Positions 56,581 to 64,000 of a stretch of DNA of 64,000 nucleotides are shown here, piece by piece. Below the pieces are notes generated by a model that did no database searches, was not told the origin of the DNA, and saw only the letters and a list, made by a program, of their open reading frames with translations. Position numbers and translations under genes: made by a program. The DNA is from Galdieria partita. Its lineage: Eukaryota > Rhodophyta > Bangiophyceae > Galdieriales > Galdieriaceae. Each line of letters opens with the position of its first letter. The first letter of the stretch is position 1. Location of the stretch: assembly GCA_025991245.1 (NCBI GenBank), contig BQMJ01000003.1:248001-312000 (forward strand). Direction: 5' to 3'.

Positions 56581-58973
56581 TCACTTTTCAGCATTATCTA
56601 TTTTGGAATGCATACTTATATTTTCTAGAATAGGTTGTATAAAATTATACTTTTGCCAAATATCATTTTGAAGATCAGATATTTCCTTTGGGTCTTGTGC
56701 CAGTTCTTCATAGTCCATCAAGAAAACCTCATCTTCCGACAGCAGCAATTGTAATTCTTCACTACTAACAGTTTCCTGCTCTATCAACATATTTGCCAAC
56801 TTGTCTAATAAGCGTCGATTATTTTCAATAACTTTTCTTGCTCTTCGATAAGCTTGTTCAACCAAACGAGTTACTTCTTGGTCTATACATAATTTTGTCT
56901 CTCCACTTAAATAAACATTATTTCTCAAAGCAAACTCTCTTCCCAAAAATGGATGATTACCAGAAGACTGATCCACATAAATCGGACCGAGGATTGAAGA
57001 CATTCCAAACTTGGTGACCATTTGACGTGCAATATGGGTCACATGTTGAAAGTCATTGGCAGCTCCTGTAGTAACTTGATCCTCTCCAAAAACGATTTCC
57101 TCAGCAATTCGACCTCCCAAACCAACGGCTAGCTGGCTCTCCAAATACTGTCTTGAATATAAGCCAGTTTCTACTCTACTTTCATCTATAGGACTAAAAA
57201 ATGTTAATCCACCAGCAGAACCTCGAGGAACGATAGATATCTTAAGAACTTGGTCATAGTTAGGTGATAAGGCTCCTACTAAGGCATGTCCAGCCTCATG
57301 ATAGGAAACCAAACGTTTGTAATAATCATTAAAAGTAAATTGCTTCTTTTCCGGTCCTAAGAGAATTCGATCCAAAGCATCTTCCAAGTCTTCTTCCATA
57401 ATACGTTGATGATCTCGACGAGCAGCCAGAATAGCTGCTTCATTCATTAAATTTTGAAGAGATGCTCCTGAGAATCCTGGAGTTCTTCTTGCAATATTCT
57501 CCAATTGAACAAAACTATCCAACGCCTTTCCTCTTGCATGTACTTTTAAAATGGCAGTTCTTGTATTCATATCTGGCAAGTCAATCACAATTCTCCTATC
57601 AAAACGACCCGCTCTCAACAAGGCTCTATCTAATATATCCGATCGATTAGTCGCAGCCAATACTATAATACCTCTATACATAATATAGTAGGACATTCGG
57701 TAAGAACGAAAAATAATGTTTGTCGAAAGACTACAACTCACTTATTCTCATCAAAACCATCCATTTCTGTTAATAACTGATTCAGTGTTTGTTCCCTTTC
57801 ATCATTTCCTCCAGCAATTCCTGCACCTCGTTGCCTACCTACCGCATCTATTTCATCAATAAAGATAACACAAGGCGCATTCCTTTTGGCTTGTGCAAAC
57901 AAATCACGAACACGACTAGCACCAACTCCAACGAACATTTCTACAAATTCTGAACCTGCAATAGAAAAAAAAGCAACTCCAGCTTCACCTGCTACTGCTC
58001 TAGCCAATAAAGTCTTTCCTGTTCCTGGTGGACCCTCTAAGATAACGCCTCTTGGAACTTTTGCACCAACTTGTGAGAACATTTCTGGATTGCGAACAAA
58101 TTCAACTACTTCTTGTAATTCTACTTTTACATTATCATAACCTGCAACGTCCTGAAATGTTACACCGACATATACTCTTAGTGAAACTCGTGCATTGGAT
58201 CTTTGAAGGTCAAATGGAGCCAATGAACTGCCCAACAAAGACTTTTGTAGAAAATAAAGCAACAGAACAAAAGGTATCGGAAATAGGAGGCCTTTGAGAA
58301 AATAAACGAGTCCACTTTCTTTGTATCTTGGAAGGATTACAACGTCCACCTTATGTTTCGCAAGATACTCAATCAGATTAGAGGTATGTGGTGGTAATGC
58401 ACGTAACTTGTATCTTGCACCATCTTTCGTAATGGCTATTAACTGTGACTGATCGGCAGAAAACATTACTCTCATGACTTGACCTTGCTTCACTGCTTTC
58501 AGTAACTGTGAATATCTCCAAGACCAAACGGAAGGAGCAGTGCTCTTCTGATTAATTTTTCTACTATGAACAAATGACCTAGACTGTCTAAAGGGATTTG
58601 CATAAGTTACGCTCTTATGAAAGGAAGCCGTCAACAAACATAACAAAAAGGCCAGAATAATACGCTTGAGAATTGACCTCCCATTTTCTTGCAAGTTCTT
58701 GTCTTCGAACTGATCATTTGTTTCAACTATGTCCTTTTTACAATTGTTGTTGGGACACTTCCAAGTGTACAACTGAAAAACAACCGCTGAAATACGAGGA
58801 CGGGAAGCACTTGGTGTACAACCACAGCGACAACAGTAATAAAACAGTCTGACTTTATCAAAGGCTCTAATATGAGTGCAACTTGTTTTTCTTTTCCAAC
58901 AATTTTGATACGACTGCTTTTTCAGAAAACAAGGTTTCCCAAAATAACGGTCAAAGGCAAACAACAAAGCCAT
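56581..58973 (-). CDS. FtsH-type AAA+ zinc metalloprotease, nuclear-encoded, plastid-targeted
   Basis: Two exons (58973 to about 57740, then about 57680 to 56581), about 780 aa. Membrane-anchored protease degrading damaged thylakoid proteins. The N-terminal 90 or so residues are a Cys/Arg-rich targeting region, followed by two TM helices ([18 protein letters not shown] and [15 protein letters not shown]) around a lumenal/FtsH-extracellular domain. AAA domain: Walker [20 protein letters not shown], Walker [13 protein letters not shown], pore loop [14 protein letters not shown], second region of homology [20 protein letters not shown]. Protease domain: zinc [13 protein letters not shown] and the third ligand Asp region ([20 protein letters not shown]). 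The C terminus is helical. Convergent with the TLS1-like gene, 51 nt apart. Confidence 0.95.
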
Positions 58974-59249
58974 GGAATCAAACTATGATACAAACAATAA
59001 TATTCATTTGAAAGAACTTGGAAACAACTACATGATAGTGTAAACTATAATCATATTTATAGAAACTAGCTGTCTTCACATCTTGCTTTTTATCACTTTC
59101 TCTCTATTTAAAGGATATGTTCTCATTGGACTAGAAACTTCCAAAATGTCAATGTAATATCGAGCCGATGTTATCATCAAGGCCGTCGTAGATTGTGCAT
59201 TCCTAGTTGTTGTGTAGAGACAAGTTGTTCGAGTATTTCTGATTTCCAA

Positions 59250-61196
59250 ATGCAAAAAGGAACCAGACTCGTTTATAGTGGCATCAGAAATATACTTGCG
59301 GGAAGTAAACGAGCGAATAATCTTTCCTTCAAATATTTCAAGTTACAATCGAAAGCAGCTTCAACTTTCAGTTCTGGCAGCATCAGTCAAAATGAGAAAC
59401 TTTGTGTTGGATCGTCCCAGTATTCTCGTTTTCTTTGGAAGAGAAATTTTGCAACTGGAAAAGATCTTCGATTTGCTACGGAAGCAAGGAACTTGATGCT
59501 AAAGGGTGTCGATTCTCTGGCAGACGCTGTGGAGGTAAGACAAGACGAGGAAATGGATTTTAAAGTAATCATATGCTGTAGGTTACTTTGGGTCCAAAAG
59601 GCAGGAATGTTATTATTGAGCAATCTTTTGGGGCTCCTAAAATTACGAAAGATGGAGTTACAGTAGCTAAGAATATAGAATTTAAGGACAGGCACATGAA
59701 TTTAGGAGCACAGTTGGTACGTTCAGTGGCCAATGCAACAAACGATATTGCTGGAGACGGAACTACTACGGCAACAGTACTTGCGAGAGCTATTTATGCG
59801 GAAGGAATCAAGGCAGTGGCAGCTGGAATGAATCCTATGGATGTGAAGAGAGGAATTGATCAAGCAGTAAAGGCCGTGACAGAGAAGTTAAGAGCCATGT
59901 CTAGGAAGATCAATTCGAAAGAAGAGATACAACAGGTGAGCATATTTTAGTATTGGATAAAGTTGGATTAAGTTTGGTCGATTCAAATAGGTTGCCACAA
60001 TATCTGCCAATGGAGACGAAGAAATAGGCAGTTTGATTGCCAAAGCTATGGAAGCCGTTGGAAGAGAAGGCACTATTACTGTCTCGGATGGAAAGACTGT
60101 AGAGAATGAATTGGAAGTAGTCGAAGGACTCAAGTTTGATCGTGGATATATTTCTCCTTATTTTGTTACAGACGCGAAGACTCAAAAGTGCGAATTTGAA
60201 AATCCACTAATTTTGTGTGTAGAGAAGAAGATATCTTCCGTGAATGCGATGCTTCCTTTACTTGAAAATGTTATTCGTTCACAGCGTCCTTTGCTCATCA
60301 TAGCAGAAGATGTTGAATCGGAAGCTTTGGCTACTTTGGTAGTAAACAAGTTAAGAGGAGGTATCAAAGTTTGTGCTGTCAAGGCGCCAGGATTTGGAGA
60401 AAATAGAAAAGCCAATCTTCAAGATATTTGTGTTTTGACTGGTGGGCAATTGGTTAGTGATGATTTGGATGTTAAGTTGGAGAATGTAGACATGTCTATG
60501 CTTGGTCAAGCTAAGAAGATTTCCATTTCAAAAGATGATACTATTATTCTGGATGGTCAAGGAGATAAGAGAATGATTCAAGAACGTTGTGATATGTTAC
60601 GAGATATGATTGAGAAGTCGACTTCTGAATATGAAAAGGAAAAGTTACAAGAAAGACTAGCGAAATTGTCTGGTGGTGTTGCAGTCTTGAAAGTTGGAGG
60701 CTCTTCTGAAGTGGAAGTAAATGAGAAGAAGGATCGTATCAATGATGCATTGAATGCAACGAGAGCTGCAGTTGAAGAAGGAATTGTTCCGGGAGGTGGA
60801 AGTGCACTTTTGTATGCTTCTCGAGATGCTTTAAAGGATGCTCAAGGAAAGAACTTTGATCAGAATGTAGGTATTGATATTGTACGCAAGGCATTGAGGA
60901 GACCCACTTTAGCTATTGCGAAGAATGCTGGTGTAGAAGGCTCCGTAGTTGTTGAACGTTTATTACAATCGAAAGAGATGATTGGTTATGATGCAGCGAA
61001 GGATCAGTATTGTGACCTGGTTCAGGCGGGAATTATTGATCCTACAAAAGTCGTTCGAACAGCCTTGGAAAGAGCTGCAAGTGTTGCAGGACTGATGACT
61101 ACAACAGAGTGTATGGTAGTTGAGTTGCCAAAGGAAGAAGAAAACTCTCATGGAGCTGCTGGAGCTGGCGGAATGGGAGGAATGGATATGTATTAA
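59250..61196 (+). CDS. HSP60: Mitochondrial chaperonin HSP60
   Basis: Three exons with short introns (about 59535-59580 and 59936-59990). N-terminal presequence of about 70 residues ([24 protein letters not shown]..., Arg/Ser-rich, ends [13 protein letters not shown]), then the GroEL-type core: [105 protein letters not shown]. The C terminus has the GGM-rich tail ([10 protein letters not shown]), absent from the plastid-type Cpn60 in this window. The ATG at 59250 was chosen over the open TTG upstream (59193). Functions in mitochondrial protein folding. Confidence 0.96.
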
Positions 61197-61278
61197 TCTT
61201 TTTATGAAAAGGAGTTTGATAGGATAATAATAAAGAACCTTCGTTATATGCTTGTTTAGGTTGAATGCTTTGTTAGTT

Positions 61279-61762
61279 TTATACATAAGCTTGATATGGT
61301 CGAGCATTTCTATGATTATATCCCAAAGGAATAATTGTCCTAGAACACTTCAACATATTCATTTCATTGTAGCTTTGTGTTCCTTGTCTGTAAATAGAAA
61401 GTTTCTACATATATACAATGGATTCGTTCTTTGCTGTTCAATTTTCAAAAAGATATGGAAACTTCCTTTAGAAAAAACAAAAGTACTTGCAGTTCAACCC
61501 CTTTCAACGCGACAAGTCCCAATAGTTCTTTGACAAAAAGGAATTTCAACAACTTTTTTTTATTCACTTGAAAACCAGAGACTAGAAAAACTTTACTCAC
61601 AGGAAATGCAACGTAGAGAAACACTTACTCTTCGTCAAAATCATCTTGGGTCATTCGAGTAAAGTTTGGAACCCTATAAGGTTTCTCCAGCCCACCAGGG
61701 AACCCCGAAACACTTTCAGAAACCTCCATAGACTCTGTTCCTGTCTCATCCATTTCTTCCAT
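61279..61762 (-). CDS. Small protein of unknown function, two exons
   Basis: ATG 61762, exon 61762-61629, intron 61628-61388 (241 nt), exon 61387-61279, 80 aa. The first exon reads MEEMDETGTESMEVSES then FPGGLEKPYRVPNFTRMTQDDFDEE; a TAA would follow at once if unspliced, so the 45-residue form is also possible. The second exon gives QGTQSYNEMNMLKCSRTIIPLGYNHRNARPYQAYV. Donor GTAAGT and acceptor TTTACAG are good. Acidic N terminus then a Pro/Tyr-rich motif. I recognise no family. It is divergent from dCMP deaminase (18 nt between ATGs) and convergent with HSP60. Confidence 0.4.
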
Positions 61763-61780
61763 CGAAATGCCCTCCAAGAA

Positions 61781-62897
61781 ATGATTGTCGGAATTATTGG
61801 AACTTGTTGTGCCGGCAAAAGGACTTTGTCAAAGATACTTGTGGAAGAGCATAGCTTTCACGAGTCTGTCAAATATGAAACTGACTGTAGTGCAGTTGAA
61901 AAGTGGGTAGAACAAGGATGGAAAAAAGACTGCTTCATTGTCGTTATTTTGAATTGTTGGCAACAAGTATCGAATGTTCCTTCGTTTAGTTGAGTTTTAT
62001 TGAAGACTCTATTGGATAGTTGACTCTCTTGAGAAAGCGTCCTTTCTTTCTTCTTGTTTCGATAGATGCACCTTTATTGTTACGATTCAAGAGAGCTTTG
62101 AAAGTTCTATGTTGTGATTCTTTGGAATCTTTTGTAAAAGAACACGATCAACAACTTTTTGACGTTAGTTTTTGCAATTATGGAAAACACAAAGTATGTA
62201 TAATAAGCAAGTCAGCCTTTGTTATATTTATTTATCTCTTTGCTAGTTGAACAAAACCGACCAACACTGGGAACTATCTACACTCGGTAGTTCAATGCAT
62301 TCTGCCGATATTCAAATATTCAATGACGATAGTTTAGAAGTTTTACGAAACAAAATCAATTCTATCGGAATAGCCAATCCGGAAAGACTAAGACCTTCCT
62401 GGAATATTTATTTTATTAGGATTGCATATTTAGCTGCAACTCGAAGTAACTGCATGAAGCGACGTGTAGGAGCATTGGTCGTTCGCGATAATCGCATAGT
62501 ATCGACTGGATATAATGGAACGCCTATTGGTACTACCAACTGCAATGAGTCTGGTTGTCTCCGATGCAATAGTTTAGCAAATGCAGGACGCTATTTGGAT
62601 GAATGCCTTTGTCTTCACGCAGAAGAGAACGCAATCATTGAAGCAGGAAGAGAACGCTGTAAACATGCCACATTATATTCTAATGTATTTCCTTGTCTTT
62701 CTTGTGCCAAAAAAATTGTTCAGGCAGGCATTTCCAAAGTTGTTTATCATTCTGAGTATTCCATCGATATCGCAGCGAAGAAACTTTTCCACGCAGCCAA
62801 TATTGAAGTTGTTCAAATCTTAGATGAGAATTTGACAGGGCTCCTCGATGGGTTATCCCTGCAGAGTTCATCACTACAAAGAAATAAAATGCATTGA
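61781..62897 (+). CDS. DCTD: dCMP deaminase with N-terminal P-loop-like domain
   Basis: Three exons (61781-61966, 62020-62193, 62247-62897), 336 aa. The catalytic domain is the zinc-dependent cytidine deaminase fold: HAEENAI (His ligand and catalytic Glu) and PCLSCAKK (two Cys ligands), with the dCMP-family features SWNIYFIRIAYLAATRSNCMKRRVGALVV and GYNGTPIGTTNCNESGC. It converts dCMP to dUMP for dTTP synthesis. The N-terminal 130 residues resemble a nucleoside-kinase P-loop (MIVGIIGTCCAGKRTLSKILVEEHSF), the arrangement seen in fungal DCD1, but with CxAGK in place of the canonical GxxGxGK[ST], so kinase activity is doubtful. Confidence 0.93.
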
Positions 62898-62917
62898 ATC
62901 CTTGAACATATCCATTC

Positions 62918-64000
62918 TTATTCAGTAAGGACTAGTTCTTCCACCCAATCCTCGTCATTGGAGACCGAATCCTTTGCATTTCCATATGACGGCTCTTTTC
63001 TTTTCATCTGTTCTTCCTTGGATGGAGTGTTATTTGATAAAGTCCATGACTCCTCTAGATCTATGACAGTAGAGGTGAGCAGTTTCTCTTCTTTGATCAA
63101 TCGTTGTTGTTCCAAGTCCAAGAACATTTCCATCGGTGTTCTTTCTCCTGAGGGAAATCCAAGAGGAGAACACAATGTTTCACTTTTCAATTGTGTTGGC
63201 CCACAATTGGATTGTCTTCGAAGTTTCCTAATCAAATTAGCATTTTCTTCCATTTGTTGCGTCAATTCCTTAATTATTTGACGAAACTTGGATACCTTGG
63301 TTTCCTTCATAAAGTCATTCAAGGAAATTACTGTTGGAACAATCAGCTCTGGGAATGCAACGTTTCTAGATAATATTGAAAAATGTTCGGCGAGTAAATA
63401 GACGACTTGAGAAACAACTCCATCACGAAAGGCTCTGGTATTCAGTTGCTTTTCTGGTATTCGTAAAGTGGTTCTCCAAATCAGTGGCTTATCTTTTACT
63501 TCATTACTCGTTGGTTTCTTCTTCAGTTCAGCACAAAAAAGCACACGAGTCAAACTACTTGCAAGAGGTATATATATATTTGCTTGCTTCATCAAGTCAT
63601 TTAGAAAGTGAATGCAATGGAATAACAAACCAAAACAATTGGGTGAATATGAAAAATTCAAAACTCCCAATACTATTTGGACATAAGGATAAATAAGTGT
63701 CCTCAACTGATCTTTCTGTGGATAGGAAGATAGAACCATTCCATATAACCGAAGTTGGTTGATGAACTGCCAGTTTTCTACCAAATAACGAAATTCCTTT
63801 CCTTCCGAAGTAATGACTCGTTTCAAGACAATCGCAAGCTCTCTCAAATGAACAAATATGGAAGAGTATGAAATTCCCATATCCATTCCAAACAAGTCAA
63901 CCAAACTGTTAGCTGCAAACAAAACCACAGGAAGTCTACGAAGATTTCCTTGTTTAGCAACTTCGTCTTTAAAGGTAGACTGCATTTTCTTCAATATATT
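62918..64000 (-). CDS. NOC2: Nucleolar complex protein 2 (NOC2), C-terminal part
   Basis: The frame runs off the right edge; its stop is at 62918. The 361-residue visible part matches the NOC2 family, which pairs with NOC1/NOC3 to move pre-60S particles from nucleolus to nucleoplasm. Typical blocks: FHCIHFLNDLMKQANIYIPLASSLTRVL preceded by IYPYVQIVLGVLNFSYSPNCFGLLF, LRIPEKQLNTRAFRDGVVSQVVYLLAEHFSILSRNVAFPELIVP, and a charged tail (KEEKLLTSTVIDLEE, NDEDWVEELVLTE). The start is outside the window. Convergent with the dCMP deaminase, with 20 nt between the stops. Confidence 0.9.
   Translation of the reverse strand, partial: NILKKMQSTFKDEVAKQGNLRRLPVVLFAANSLVDLFGMDMGISYSSIFVHLRELAIVLKRVITSEGKEFRYLVENWQFINQLRLYGMVLSSYPQKDQLRTLIYPYVQIVLGVLNFSYSPNCFGLLFHCIHFLNDLMKQANIYIPLASSLTRVLFCAELKKKPTSNEVKDKPLIWRTTLRIPEKQLNTRAFRDGVVSQVVYLLAEHFSILSRNVAFPELIVPTVISLNDFMKETKVSKFRQIIKELTQQMEENANLIRKLRRQSNCGPTQLKSETLCSPLGFPSGERTPMEMFLDLEQQRLIKEEKLLTSTVIDLEESWTLSNNTPSKEEQMKRKEPSYGNAKDSVSNDEDWVEELVLTE

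Overview
This is a compact eukaryotic nuclear segment. Its gene content points to a unicellular red alga of the Cyanidiophyceae, most like Galdieria. That is an inference from AT-rich DNA, very short intergenic spaces, many GT-AG introns of only about 42-60 nt, and plastid-type proteins (a cyanobacterial-type chaperonin, FtsH, GDT1, carotenoid isomerase) beside mitochondrial-type ones. No transposon, virus-like element, CRISPR array, rRNA or tRNA was recognised.

Layout. 1-5.4 kb: 5' part of UPF1 (-), a Ptc7-type PP2C phosphatase (-), a possible small secreted protein (+) and the CAF-1 large subunit (-). 5.5-14.9 kb: a complete 15-exon ATM/TEL1 kinase (+), divergent from CAF-1. 15-19.6 kb: a doubtful small gene, a six-exon HAD phosphatase (+) and Ku80 (-). 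19.6-25.8 kb: cysteinyl-tRNA synthetase (+), eIF2B-beta, GGPP synthase, RAD23 and a membrane protein (all -). 26-30.4 kb: coiled-coil protein (+), SmB (-), ankyrin protein (+), LIM protein (+). 30.4-38 kb: half-size ABCA transporter (+), GSK3 kinase (+), GDT1 transporter (-), N-terminal methyltransferase (+), four-TM protein (-). 38.2-43.9 kb: pterin-4a-carbinolamine dehydratase reconstructed from four small exons (-), two small unknown proteins, ribosomal protein uL4, enoyl-CoA hydratase, PRP19. 44-49.7 kb: plastid-type Cpn60 (-), glycosyltransferase (+), delta-COP (+). 49.8-59 kb: LRR protein (+), RNA m5U methyltransferase (-), CRTISO-like isomerase (+), a TLS1/C9orf78-like protein (+), FtsH (-). 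59-64 kb: mitochondrial HSP60 (+), a small two-exon protein (-), dCMP deaminase (+), 3' part of NOC2 (-).

Most genes are housekeeping. Thematic clusters are genome maintenance (CAF-1, ATM, Ku80 and RAD23 in the first 25 kb), pre-mRNA processing (SmB, PRP19, possibly the TLS1-like protein), organelle proteostasis (Cpn60, HSP60, FtsH), and carotenoid biosynthesis (GGPP synthase, CRTISO). I found no convincing new multi-gene system. The parts worth a second look are very tight or overlapping divergent gene pairs, a group of introns four to five times longer than the norm, stop-free introns of 3n length, frequent GTT-type 5' splice sites, and several small orphan proteins. Exon joins given below were worked out by hand from reading frame and splice consensus.
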